In this document: one piece after another, positions 52,144 to 62,185 of the stretch
Position numbering within the stretch: the stretch's first letter is position 1
Layout: each line of letters opens with the position of its first letter
From: Lingula anatina
Lineage: Eukaryota > Brachiopoda > Lingulata > Lingulida > Lingulidae
Direction of reading: 5' to 3'
Length of the DNA: 64,000 nucleotides
Assembly: GCF_001039355.2 (NCBI RefSeq)
Contig: NW_019776091.1
Coordinates: forward strand, 105,456 to 169,455
The notes under the pieces: model-generated
The model's input: the letters and a program-made list of their open reading frames with translations, nothing else
The model's database searches: none
What the model was told of the DNA's origin: nothing
Program-made: the position numbers and the translations under genes

Positions 52144-55100
52144 GTGATAAAAAACAAAAACAAAATGACATTATTCTATTTCTTTTATTTACTTTAACAT
52201 GTCTGATGTACAAAGATTTAACAGTTTAATGATTTACTTTGGAGATGTAAAGTGATCTCTTGTAAAGATGTATAATTTAGTGATATTAATGAGTTATCAA
52301 GTAAAAGTGGAACTTAACGTACCTACACATTAATCTGGTGACCGGTCATTCGTATGTTGATTTATCTCGTTGACAAAAAAGTACAAATACATGAACCTTT
52401 GGTGGTAAAACATATATTTGATAAACCGTCCTCTGTGGCAGTAACACAATAGATATCCTGTTTCTTGTGAAGAGCAAAATTTGAACAAGTGAGGAAGAAA
52501 TTAAAAAACATCGAACTCACAGCTTTTGTAAGTGACTTGAATACAAATTAAAGGTACCTCCTCTATTGGAATGACAAGATGGCCAAACATCTCATTAGTA
52601 CTTTAATTTGCCTTCGTCTCTTCGTGAATTTTGCAGTAAGTTCACCTATTAAAAAGCCCCGTTGTACAGTATTGATTCTCCAAGTCTGTGTACTTTTTTT
52701 CCGACTTGTAACATTTTCTTGCTAAATAACCCAATGATAATACACTTATATGTTTAAGAATACAATCACCTGCTGTTTTATATTTTTTTATTGATTCTAA
52801 TATCTATGAAGGACCTGCTACCTTATAAAATTTACATTGACATATTGCAGAGTTATAAACCTCTCTGATCTACTCCCCAATATTGCAATTAAGGAGATCC
52901 AGATTTTCTACGCCTGAGCAATATCTAAATCTCCAGTGATTTAAATCCCCTTTTAAGATGTGGATCACTGTTCTATTGAACTTCATCAAGGATCGCGTCA
53001 TATTCCTTACATTGTCAATTTACAGTCGGTGATATTCATCACTCTTTTGTCAAGTCACGAACAGTTTTTAGTGATAAGTGACTCATGCCTAACATATTCT
53101 GAAATTTTAATCCTTATAGAATAGAAAACAAGCTCTTACATGTATGCTTTCAATCAGAGCGTAGAAAGTGCAGTTTTAAAACTTCACTATTAGGCCTATG
53201 CATAATATGAATACGCAGATCAATTTCCATCGGAATAAAGTGAAATTTGAAAAAAATAAAATTTGACACAGTACCAATACCCTTTACATATATTTGGAAA
53301 GTATCGATAGTGGAGAAAAATAAACAAAAAACCCCTTTAGCCACTTTACTTCAGTCCTTAACCCCCGCAAAGACAAGAAACCCCAGCCCAAATCGGAGCA
53401 CAGCTGTGTGTGCTATGGCGTAACTCGCCGGTGTGAGCTTTCAGGTGAACCCCTTGGGCAAATATTGATTGTGCTTAGGTGGGCATTACATTACAGAGAG
53501 CATGCAGCTCACAATACAAACAAACAATATACCTCCTGCTCTTCTTCTAATGATGCTGGCTTTAGAAATAAAATTATAAGCTGAAATCGGATGTTTATTG
53601 TGATATTCGTGTAATCGTGTTAGTTGGTTATAGTGTTCATAGCATTGATATTGTGTGTATTACATATTCATGTGTCATATGTGGAATGTTTTCATCTGAA
53701 GGCGGTTCAATTTTTAAGAAGAGGTAAATGGAATGGGCCGCGTAACTATTACTCCAAACTAGTGGACAGCTAAAAATGGAATTAATATCACGCAAAAATT
53801 CTGGAGAAAACGTAAAGAATTAGCCAGACATTTCTGTGAAAAATCCTCGTGCTGCCAAAAAGAATTCCAATACATGAAATGCCCCATGCGTTGCTTTAGT
53901 TAGAATAACAAGTATCAATTTTTAACATGTAACAGTAAATATGTTAAATGGAAATGACGAAGATATTATTATTTTATCGTGGTTTTAAGGGGTAAGCCTG
54001 GCGGGGGCGGAGAGGAGGTGGATCTCCTGCTTCAATGACCTTTAAATATTTCGGCTTTTTTGTTTACTTAACTCGAGTTGTTGTGATCGGTTTTGTTAGT
54101 AGCAGGGAAACGAAAGGCCATCAATATTGTTTTCTTTGCAGTAAATTAGCAGGACAAATAATGGACAAGGACTAATTCTTTATAAACATGGGATAGTGTA
54201 AGTTTGTTGTTTTTTTTACACCACTTTTAAATAACTTTAGGTGCGAAAGGTACCGAGAAGCGTGTAACTAGGGTAAAATATGGGCGTAGGAGTAATCTCC
54301 ATGAACGGCGGGGTGAGGCACGGACTAAGAAATAAAAGAATTTGGCTGCGTCCAGGCTGTAATGAACTTTATCCACGTTTTGAGCTTGACATTTGGAAAG
54401 GAGGCAGCGCGTGTTAACATCTGTCACATCCCATAATACTGCTGCATCAGTCATTTTCCAGGCTTCTGCTTCGAGGGAATTTTCGACCTTTGACGTGGAT
54501 TATAAAAATGGTCGCTCTCGGGTTCCCCGCCTCTAGTTCTGTTTCTTTTTAACCTGTTTTGTGGAGATTTAAAGGTGATAAAATAAAATAAAATAAGCTT
54601 TGCTTACTTTACGCGAAAATTCGGCCTCCCATCTAACTTTTCCGCTCTTTCAACCGATTATTGAAACTTCGACCTATCTATCCCAAAAAGAAAAAAGGTA
54701 AAATTGAATTTCAACCCATAAAAATGGACACAACAAATATATTGTGTAGCCATAAATCTTAGAAAATTACGCCTTGATTATTCTGCAGTGCACATCTGGA
54801 TGGTGCTACAGTTAAGGGTGTTTTTACGGGTACACAGAAACAAAGAAAACAGAACTGAACTTATTTAACCTGCAGGATATAGCGGGTACCAGGACCCATT
54901 CAAAACTGTCCGGACACCATGTGTAACAGATCTGAAATTTCATAACACGTGACTTTGTCTTGTGGCCGGTATTCTAACGTGTTATTGGATGCCAGGTTGG
55001 TCATGCGGGACAGATTCTACGGCCACGCACTGTTGGGTGGTTAGGATGACAAATGGATATTGCAACGGAGACAATGCAAACTTAAAAAATAAAAAAATAG

Positions 55101-58100
55101 TGCAAGATAAGCTGTCTTGTATTTTAAAAAAATCGTTAAAATACGGTTACGAAAAGAACTGAAGAAAACGTAAATGATGATTCAAAGACACCGTTCAATT
55201 AATAATTGATAGCATAAACGTCCAATTTGTAGAAAAAGCTGAAATAGTGCCTTTATGATATCGCAGTTACAATATATGAAGACGTGTAATATTTTGTAAT
55301 TGTTGGGAATTGTTGAAGTTACAATCCTTCTGTTGTAGCCTCGTATGATGTAAACTTGCCAAAGTATTACTGATATAAGCTGATTCAAGGCCATTGAAAT
55401 GTAATCGCTGGGATTATCTCTATTGATCGCTTACTTGGTGATGTTTTCCCCTATTATTTAATATATTTCAACGGGACTGAGGTAAAGGTTTTATGATTCA
55501 AACTCCTTGTATAGTGACAAAGGTCTTCCTCTTCTCCTTCTTCAGCCCTTTACACAGAAATCAGTACAATATCTAATCCATTGTGAAATAATTTTCCTAG
55601 ACGTGAATGTCATTAATTTTCCGCCATGATGATAGTCACAGCCAACGATGCGAGAAATTATTCTAATCAATTTCCAATCAACAGGTATGTCCACCGCTGG
55701 GTTTAGATTCATTTCTTATCCATCCAGAAAATCAAAGGATGCTTTTGCGGTCGACAAATCTGACTTTAATTCTTCGGTATTTTCTCCAGAAGGATGTATT
55801 TGATGGGTTGCATCTTTTGATATGTGCTTTGATAGATAGATTTTATTTATTTGTAGAAAATATGTATTTGGCGTATGTAGGATTCTAAGTTTGTTTGATG
55901 TCGCTATCTATTATTCAGAACATTATTTATTATTTGCCTAAAATTACGAAATTCTTGGCATAATTTAATATTGTGCATTTTTATTTACGCGTCGTTGCTT
56001 GAATTTTTCTGAAAGTTTTCAGTCATATTTTCGAAAAATCCTGTTTTTTTTTCTTTTTTGCCAAATAAAATTGCACCGTCATGTTGAGGTCCATTGAAAG
56101 CATTCTATTCAAAAATAATACTAATCCATCCGGAAAGGGAGCTTGTAAACTATTGTGGTGACAAATACAGGTAGGATTTTCATCTTACGAGCTATGACAA
56201 AGAAGGAATTCTAACAAACTGGAATTTCCTTGCTCTAACGCGTCTTGCTGCTCCCTGCAGAGCTGCAAATCCCTTCTTTCTGTCGATGAAAACATTGTGC
56301 AGAACTCGCCGCGTCCGCTGATAAAAAAGAGTTTTTGGGTCGTAAAACCTCCTGCAGATTTAGCAAGTTTCTACCGCAAACTTGTTATTATGTTTCTATG
56401 GCAAGATTTGTGTCCTGCTAGGACCTTTTGAGCGAAACGCGAAGAAGGTTCGTCTTACAGTTTAGTTGATGACAAAGAGGAATTGCGTCACGAATCATAC
56501 TCGTGAATTATGCAAGTTTATCCATTCATTTTCACCAGCAGGATACTGCGAACAAATAAGTGGTTCAGCTGTAAAACTGATGCGGAGGTTATCTTTCATC
56601 TTTCACAAAAGTCATATCGCTAAAATGTTCACAATTACGAAGCACACTCGCGTTTTTTTTGTTTTTTTTTTGTGCTTTCTGTGCTCGAGTGTCATTACTG
56701 CAGCGTGGATTACTTAGAATGTTTTTATGAAGTTCTTGACAATATTGAAATAAATACCCCTGTTGTGGCATTGTTTTATATAAAAAAACGGCAATTTTCT
56801 TATTATATACCTTACATGTAAACTTAAAACAGCATTCTTAGTGCTGGCACGGTGGATGGGCGGTTGTAAAATAAACGAGACTAGAGAGGCTGGTTTCATA
56901 GTCTACGAATGGTAATAAGAAATATATCGAAACAAATAAAAGATATTTAAGATAAACTTTCATCGAGATAAAAGATTTGCCAGCATTTCTTATTACCGTC
57001 AGCAGAGCGTTCGTACTTTGTTTCCAAGGAGCACATTATTTAGCAGTGGCGGGGGGGACATAGATTTGCATAACATGGCGTAAACTCTGAATCAGAAAGG
57101 TTGAAATTCGTTGTGACATCTCTTGCTGCCTGGTCGCCTCGTGTTGCCCGCTTCTTCCCGATTTTGCACGGGTTGCATTAACCCTTCACGCGAAACGTGT
57201 TCCCAGACGTCTGAACGCGGTGGACGTTTTTACCAGACAGGTCTTCTCTGGGCTGATCAAGGTAAAGGTTAGCATCTTAACCTGATAATTTGGTGTTATT
57301 CAGGTACTTTTTCTTTGTACTTGAAGGAAACTGAAAAAAAAAAAAAAAAAACTCAATCGGAGAGTATTCACTGGTAACGGAATAATAGTACTGATCATTC
57401 ACAGCGATATTTTTACGTTATTTAAACAATGGCCTTTTTATTAACATCCCATTGCTTGCTATATTTCTGTTAAAATAGAATTTTAATATTTATTAAGAAC
57501 TGTCACCATTTACATCAGTAGGGTGGAAAGCCTCTTTCCGTACACCCACCACCAACGGGATTGTCTATGCCAGCTAATGTGGTAAACTCGAGAAACATAT
57601 TAGATTGATGTGTGATGGAATGAAATGAAAAAAAAAACGTACCCATTTCGGTAATACTCTAATTTCATTTACTGATTTAGCACGATCGTACGGAATATCA
57701 ACAGTTTGTGGTTAACTTTTCTAAAAACTTGCATATATATTTTCTTTACATTTGTGATTTTATTTTGCAAAACTCGCCGAAAAAAGAATTGAAACAAGTA
57801 AATATGAAATATTAAAAAAAAAAAAAACAGAATAAATCACATATTTACAAATTGATAGCACTCTACTGTCCAGTTATTTAAAAACACAAACGATTGCTTT
57901 CCCTTCATGGTAAAGATTGATAATACTGAGAAGAAATCGGTGCACGCCGACCTAATTTGAATTAAACTTAAGTCTTAAAAGCGGAATTTCTTCTGTCGCA
58001 AAGGAGACGTTACGTAACCTGGACTGAATGCGGAAAAAAGCTTTTAATGCTGTAGATTTTTAGAAAGTCGATGGCCCTACTGCCTGCGATTTGTCCAATT

Positions 58101-61100
58101 TGCCTTTCAACATTCCTTCGGCTGAGTAGTAGATATTTGTTTTTGAAACGAAGCAGCTTAATTAGGCCTGATATGTGGCATCTTTTTAAATATCAAAGTT
58201 AATAAAAAGAAGTGCAACCACAATAACTGAAGCATTAAAATCTTTCAAAATTCGGAAATTCTTAGCATAAAAAATTCACTACGGTGCTTAATGGGCTTTA
58301 ATTACCCAATAATTCAATGAAATAAACGTTAACAGATTCCTTTAAAATCATAAACAAGTCAAGATAGCTCTCTTCTTTAAGGACGGATGCCATGTTCGGT
58401 CGTGTTAAAGTCATTAAGGTAGTAAATGGGTGCTGGGTCGTCACGGGTCATTTCACCGAAAAGTCCTCGTGGGTGACACTTCAGTTGGTAGAGGTGACAA
58501 TAATGTCTTCAGCGTTGTTAACGCGCTATCAGATTACTACTGGTTTGTCGACAATGCACCCCTCTCGCATAGTTCGGAATGTTTCACGTCAATGGAGATT
58601 TTGCCTTGCATTTGTCTCGTATTTTTTTTTCTCGGTTTATTGTTCGACTAAGTAGCCCTTGCGTGGAAATGCTATAAACGGAGGTTGTTTTTTTTTTTTT
58701 AAGAAAAAAGAACGATTATCAAATGGTCGATCTCGTCCTTCGTTTACTAAGCTATTTAATATGACACTCGCTTATCTTTTTAAGTAAATCAAGAAAACGC
58801 ATGCCTATCTTATCATAGCAATTCTAGTTAAACGAAGTTTTAAGATTGTTTTAGTACGTCAGACTCGGCGGTTAGAATAAGTGTTATGGCGGACATAAAA
58901 AAATCGAGTTTATTGCATAAGTTTCTTATCAGATGATAAAATAGATTTTTTTAAAAGTTCCATGTAGTTGGTTATCATTATCCAACATACGCCAGTTTTC
59001 TAACTTCTTCAGCTGCAAGTGATTAGGCGTTTCGGTATTGGGAGGTACCGCCGCAACCGACCGTCTTTGTTTTTGTGGGATGTCGTGCCAAAAAGAATGG
59101 TGTTTTTACAACAAACCTCTGAAAGCACCGATTGTTCGGTGCACCGTATCAAAGCTATTGGGTTTCTCTCGATTCGACCATATTGAGATTTTATGCATTT
59201 CTTATGGGTTTAATGTCAAGATGTTTACTTGGTTATATGGGTATCAGGAAGAAGCGAGGTCTTGCTCCTCCAAGTGGAAAAAAAAACGCAGACGACATCA
59301 GACTCACACGTTTGTTTTGCAGACATTTAAGTAGAGCTGTTCCTCAGTCCTGAGGCATCGTTTCTGTGCCACGGTTTGCGGGATTTAAGTGATTAAATTC
59401 CCGAATAAGGTTAAAGGTTTCAGGGTAGCGTGCTTGAGAATCTGTCACTTTGTATTCTGGGTTATGAATTTTGAAATTTAAGATCATAAAGCACGTCAGA
59501 CACCACAGGTTAAAAGTCGTCTGCTTTTCCAAAGCCTGCCATTTTGCATATATTCAAAGATACCCTTCAAGATCAAGAAGAAGAAGAAAAAAACGCCAGA
59601 AGTCAGAAAATATTTCCCACCGAGTAGGTGGACGTGCATATGGTTTTGACAGGTGGAGTATTTGTGGAAAGAATAAAAATGTGTATAAAAACGTGCCTGA
59701 TATAAAACACGTTTCCAGCTAACAACCCCCCCCCCCCCCCAAAAAAAAAAAAAAAAAAAAAGACCTACTGAAGGGTTGGCATATATGCTAAGAATGCGAA
59801 GTTGTTAAGACAACAGCACAGATTATAAAATAACGATTCAAGTCTTGTTGTTCGTTAATTATAAAAATAGAATTTTGCTTGCAGGATTAAGTAGAGTAAC
59901 TTATTATGATGGAAAGTAGACGCACATCATGATACATAATATATACTTTGATAATAAATTTCACACCCATCTATCTCTATGTTACTAATCACGCCATTTT
60001 CTAATTCGTCTTTTCGGTGAAATATTTAGAGCAAATTAATGCCCGGAAGGCCACCGATAGTGGCCGTTGATGGAGATGTAGCGGTCATTTCAGTATGACC
60101 AACAGTAGCCCCCCAACGGTGGACCTTACTGTCAATCTAACTTAAATGTGGTTATAACGCGTGGACGCCAGCTGCCTGACCACTGCCTTGACCAGCGTTT
60201 AAAATTAAGGCCTGTCACATTTGATAAAAGTGCAGCACGTTCAGCCCGTGGCTTTGTCCACTTTACCTACGCACGTCCGTTGTCCATTTGATTGGTGAAA
60301 GATCGCCTGGATGTTTATGGACAAGGGTTGTATAGAGAACAATAAATGCGTTCTTAGTTAAGTTGGGTATTTCTGTCGATCATTGGCAAATTAAAATATT
60401 TTACCATAATTTACAATAGGATAAAGATGTCAAAGATTGAGCAAGACATTAACACATTATAGAAGAGCTGGAATATCCCAATCCAAGTAGAACTCTGGTA
60501 ATATTTTATATACAGTGCATTTGTATTTAACAAGCTAACAGATTTAACATGTATTAATAACATTGAATATGATTTATTTTAATGGGAGCAGGCCAAGAAA
60601 AGCATCAACAGTTGAACGAGTTTGTAATTATATGACACATTAACAAGCATAAACTCCATGAGTCTCGTAGGAACATAATCAAGAGAAAACCCGCGTTCTC
60701 TGAAGAAAGTCACCCCACGTTAACCCTATTTCTGTTTTTTAGATGGAAAAGAGACAGTTGTTCAAAGTGTAAAGACCGTGCGTGTTCCGAACCATTAACA
60801 ACAGAATTTGGCGTTTAATGTCTTTTTCCCTTAACAGTTGCTGGTGCTCTTTGTCGCCTTGGTATAATTTAACAGGTCGCCCTTACATTTCCTTTTGATG
60901 TGTTTTATTTTTGGTTGTTCCAGTATTCGTTAATCTTGCCGTTCTACAGTTTCATATAACACCTTAATTTGTATGTGTTGAAATGTGGACAATCCTTGAA
61001 CAATATTAAATGGTGTCAGATTTATACGGGCTGATCCAAATTCTTTTTTTTTTTTTTTTTTTTTTTTGTGGTGGTGGCGTTTGTGTATTAGTATGTTTTT

Positions 61101-62049
61101 CAAACACAGTTATGTCTTTTATCTATATTACATGGCCTTTCTCCTTATATCAATTGACACATTTAACATTATTAGAGCTTGCTAGGTGTACTTTTATAAG
61201 ACACAAGACAAAGCAAAGATAAGTTGAAAATATTTTTCAATGTAAAAATTACTAGTACTTGCTTTTTTCTTCTTAAATGATATCCCTATCATAAATTTCT
61301 TGTTAATAAAGATCTAAATATATCGTTTTTTCGTTATCGTGATTTTTATGCGTATAAATAATTTCGATCCTTTTCTTTTTAAAGGGATGAGTTCGGGAGA
61401 CAACGACAGCGATCATCATTTAGACGGAACTTACTCCCAGGGTACGCCCAGACAAAAGCGCATGCGCACATCCTTCAAGCACCATCAGCTTCGGACAATG
61501 AAATCATATTTTGCATTAAACCACAATCCGGATGCAAAAGATTTGAAGCAGCTCGCTCAAAAGACTGGACTTTCTAAGCGCGTTTTACAGGTAATTATCG
61601 TTTGTGTAGGTGTATAGCGGAATTTGCGCATTTGATGAAAAAATTCGAAGTGTTGTTTTTCCAATGAAGTGCCGGCAAGAGTTTATTCAGTTTGACGTTG
61701 ATTAACGAATCTGCACTTATTTTCTTTTTTTTTTTTTTTTGTCTTACAGGTCTGGTTTCAAAATGCTCGGGCGAAATATAGGCGGAATCTGCTAAAACAA
61801 GAAGCCAGTATGTCAGACAAAAAACAAACAGACGGTGAGCAAAACCAACAGTCTCTAACAGAACTTTCAACAGATTCCCGGTCACCTCCGTTATCGGAAA
61901 TTAGTTCAACGCCATCTTTGTCTGATCTTCAGAATACCTCTATTGAGCATGTGCAGGACCACAGCGGAAGTGCCAGTCTCGGGAGTCCCGCACTCACGGA
62001 CGAGGGAGACAGCGTCTTTAAACCATCCTTAACAATGTTCATGTCATAG
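32848..62049 (+). CDS. Lhx2/9: LIM-homeodomain transcription factor, Lhx2/Lhx9/apterous family (whole gene, 5 coding exons)
   Basis: Joining 32848-32943, 39506-39711, 44652-44995, 61385-61590 and 61750-62049 gives 1152 nt: 383 codons plus TAG. Introns have GT-AG ends and phases 0, 2, 1 and 0. Domains in order are an N-terminal tail (1-45), LIM1 (46-98), LIM2 (108-161), a linker with YYNGVG and KGRPRKRK (187-203), a homeodomain (239-298) and a Ser/Thr-rich tail to 383. Vertebrate Lhx2 and Lhx9 are about 400 residues with the same domain order and the same linker motifs, which distinguishes this family from Lhx1/5, Lhx3/4, Lhx6/8, Islet and Lmx. Known relatives bind TAAT-type DNA, act in the nucleus with LDB/Chip cofactors, and control neuron identity, eye, limb and gonad development in vertebrates and dorsal wing identity in flies. 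The exon 2-5 call is secure. Exon 1 is inferred. Confidence 0.93.
32944..39505 (+). other. Lhx2/9 intron 1 (~6.6 kb)
   Basis: It starts GTGAGT and ends TTTCAG. The first 100 bp contain a purine-rich G-run segment (33003-33030). Several open frames at 33055-33685 and near 34361 lack domain similarity and are treated as chance. A short frame ending at a GTAAGT donor after 34495 was examined and not accepted as an alternative first exon. Confidence 0.55.
39506..39711 (+). CDS. Lhx2/9: Lhx2/9 exon 2: LIM1 zinc-finger domain
   Basis: This encodes residues 33 to the first two bases of codon 101. All LIM1 ligands are present: Cys46-x2-Cys49-x17-His67-x2-Cys70-x2-Cys73-x2-Cys76-x18-Cys95-x2-Asp98. 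The stretches CAGCGG, DRYYLL and [20 protein letters not shown] are typical of Lhx2/9 and are not shared in this form by other LIM-homeobox classes. The acceptor follows a T-rich tract ending TTTCAG, and the donor AG|GTAGCG is weaker than average. LIM1 normally works with LIM2 to bind the LIM-interaction domain of LDB/Chip. Reading past the donor gives an immediate TAG, so intron 2 retention would truncate the protein after LIM1. Confidence 0.97.
39871..39923 (+). repeat. (TTTA)n microsatellite
   Basis: About thirteen uninterrupted tetranucleotide units, 160 bp downstream of exon 2. Confidence 0.95.
40890..41205 (+). repeat. Compound (CA)n array with CCCACCTTATCCCCCACC interruptions and assembly gap
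   Basis: Long CA/CG-CA dinucleotide runs are separated by four copies of a unit containing CCCACCTTATCCCCCACC, at about 40911, 41009, 41087 and 41150. The last two are about 63 bp apart. Twenty-three Ns at 40986-41008 interrupt the array, so its true length is unknown. The structure is a higher-order repeat in which the CA run and the C-rich spacer were amplified together. Confidence 0.95.
43364..43816 (+). repeat. Duplicated block, copy 1 (~453 bp)
   Basis: This block matches 43915-44369 with only a few substitutions and small indels, for example CCATGTGTG versus CCTTGTGTG and a TCA/TAATG length difference near the end. It contains a 72-codon open frame that is intact in both copies, but no family is recognised in it. 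Confidence 0.95.
43915..44369 (+). repeat. Duplicated block, copy 2 (~455 bp), starting right after an N
   Basis: This copy begins at the base after the single N at 43914 and ends just before a T-rich stretch. It is nearly identical to copy 1, with 98 bp of unique sequence between them. The N at the boundary suggests an unmerged overlap of two haplotypes or contigs. A recent genuine tandem duplication is the alternative. Confidence 0.95.
44554..44609 (+). repeat. (CTTT)n microsatellite upstream of exon 3
   Basis: About thirteen units, followed by short ATCC and ATTC runs and then the exon 3 acceptor at 44651. Length variation here could in principle affect splicing because it lies inside the pyrimidine-rich approach to the acceptor. 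Confidence 0.95.
44652..44995 (+). CDS. Lhx2/9: Lhx2/9 exon 3: LIM2 domain and basic linker
   Basis: The first base completes Arg101 and the last base begins Gly216. LIM2 ligands are Cys108-x2-Cys111-x18-His130-x2-Cys133-x2-Cys136-x2-Cys139-x18-Cys158-x2-His161. [18 protein letters not shown] and FGMKD are family signatures. After LIM2 come LQGDY, then LPYYNGVG (185-192) and [11 protein letters not shown] (195-205). The latter is nearly invariant in Lhx2, Lhx9 and apterous and combines a GRP AT-hook-like core with a likely nuclear localisation signal. The acceptor ends TTTGCAG and the donor GG|GTAAGT is consensus. The linker between LIM2 and the basic motif is short compared with fly apterous and close to vertebrate Lhx2. 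Confidence 0.97.
48110..48156 (+). repeat. (TC)n microsatellite
   Basis: About 23 uninterrupted units. Confidence 0.95.
50214..50238 (+). repeat. Poly(A) tract
   Basis: A run of 25 A inside intron 3, with no recognisable retroelement upstream. Confidence 0.9.
51600..51641 (+). repeat. G-rich segment with G-quadruplex potential
   Basis: At least five runs of three or more G, including a 6-G and a 12-G run, occur within 42 bp on the transcribed gene's sense strand. Confidence 0.8.
52101..52143 (+). repeat. (AAT)n passing into (ATT)n, a perfect palindrome
   Basis: An ATA/AAT array of about ten units changes at 52130 to ATT units, so the central 28 bp are self-complementary and can fold into a hairpin or cruciform. 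Confidence 0.9.
59726..59761 (+). repeat. Adjacent poly(C) and poly(A) runs
   Basis: Fifteen C are followed directly by 21 A. Such junctions are often misread, so the exact lengths are uncertain. Confidence 0.9.
61044..61067 (+). repeat. Poly(T) tract
   Basis: A run of 24 T about 320 bp upstream of exon 4. Confidence 0.9.
61385..61590 (+). CDS. Lhx2/9: Lhx2/9 exon 4: pre-homeodomain segment and homeodomain residues 1-46
   Basis: This encodes residues 216 (last two bases) to 284. An acidic, Asp/His-rich lead ([17 protein letters not shown]) corresponds to the ENxxDHLDRD segment of vertebrate Lhx9. The homeodomain starts at Gln239; [20 protein letters not shown] and [19 protein letters not shown] are nearly identical to vertebrate Lhx2/9, with Leu for Ile at residue 260 and Ser for Thr at residue 279. 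The exon ends after KRVLQ with CAG|GTAATT in phase 0, so the intron separates homeodomain residues 46 and 47. If this intron is retained, translation adds VIIVCVGV and stops at 61615-61617, losing the DNA-recognition residues. Confidence 0.98.
61591..61749 (+). other. Lhx2/9 intron 4 (159 bp), splits the homeodomain
   Basis: GTAATT at the start; at the end a 16-T tract followed by GTCTTACAG. It is far shorter than the other introns and has no room for a separate alternative exon. Confidence 0.96.
61750..62049 (+). CDS. Lhx2/9: Lhx2/9 exon 5: homeodomain end and C-terminal tail
   Basis: This encodes residues 285-383 and the stop [18 protein letters not shown] completes the homeodomain, with Trp48, Gln50, Asn51 and Arg53 all present. 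Position 56 is Tyr, where vertebrates have Phe and fly apterous has Trp. The tail (about 85 residues) is rich in Ser, Thr, Asp and Glu. Its [16 protein letters not shown] segment lines up with the SSTPTTLTDLTSP segment of vertebrate Lhx2, probably a conserved activation or cofactor region. The last residues end in LTMFMS, whereas vertebrates end in LTNLF. The tail is shorter than in vertebrates but intact. Confidence 0.97.
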   Translation, partial: VWFQNARAKYRRNLLKQEASMSDKKQTDGEQNQQSLTELSTDSRSPPLSEISSTPSLSDLQNTSIEHVQDHSGSASLGSPALTDEGDSVFKPSLTMFMS

Positions 62050-62185
62050 GAGATTTTATATAAAAATGGCATTTGTAAAAACGGACATTTTCCACATTAA
62101 GTCAAAGAACACTTTTACGGAATGGTTTAAAACCGTGAATTTTGATTTGAAATATAAGTGATAATAAAATGTTAAATGGCAGTTT
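62050..62185 (+). other. Lhx2/9 3'UTR, minimal form
   Basis: AT-rich sequence after the stop up to just beyond the first poly(A) signal. The end is inferred. If distal signals are used, the 3'UTR would reach about 62.6 or 63.4 kb. Confidence 0.5.
62163..62168 (+). terminator. Polyadenylation signal AATAAA
   Basis: The first canonical signal after the stop codon, 114 nt downstream. Others are ATTAAA at 62600-62605 and AATAAA at 63415-63420. Confidence 0.55.

Larger units (their letters stand above)
44996..61384 (+). other. Lhx2/9 intron 3 (~16.4 kb)
   Basis: The largest intron of the gene runs from GTAAGT to TTTAAAG. I find no convincing extra exon. It holds TC, poly(A) and AAT/ATT repeats, a G-rich segment at 51600-51641, and a C/A homopolymer pair at 59726-59761. 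A large intron in this position is a reasonable place for enhancers, but this is inference. Confidence 0.9.

Noticed and set aside
59013-59186. Frame open for 57 codons after a CTTCTTCAG acceptor
   Set aside because: No donor, no similarity, and an opening of this length is not rare by chance.
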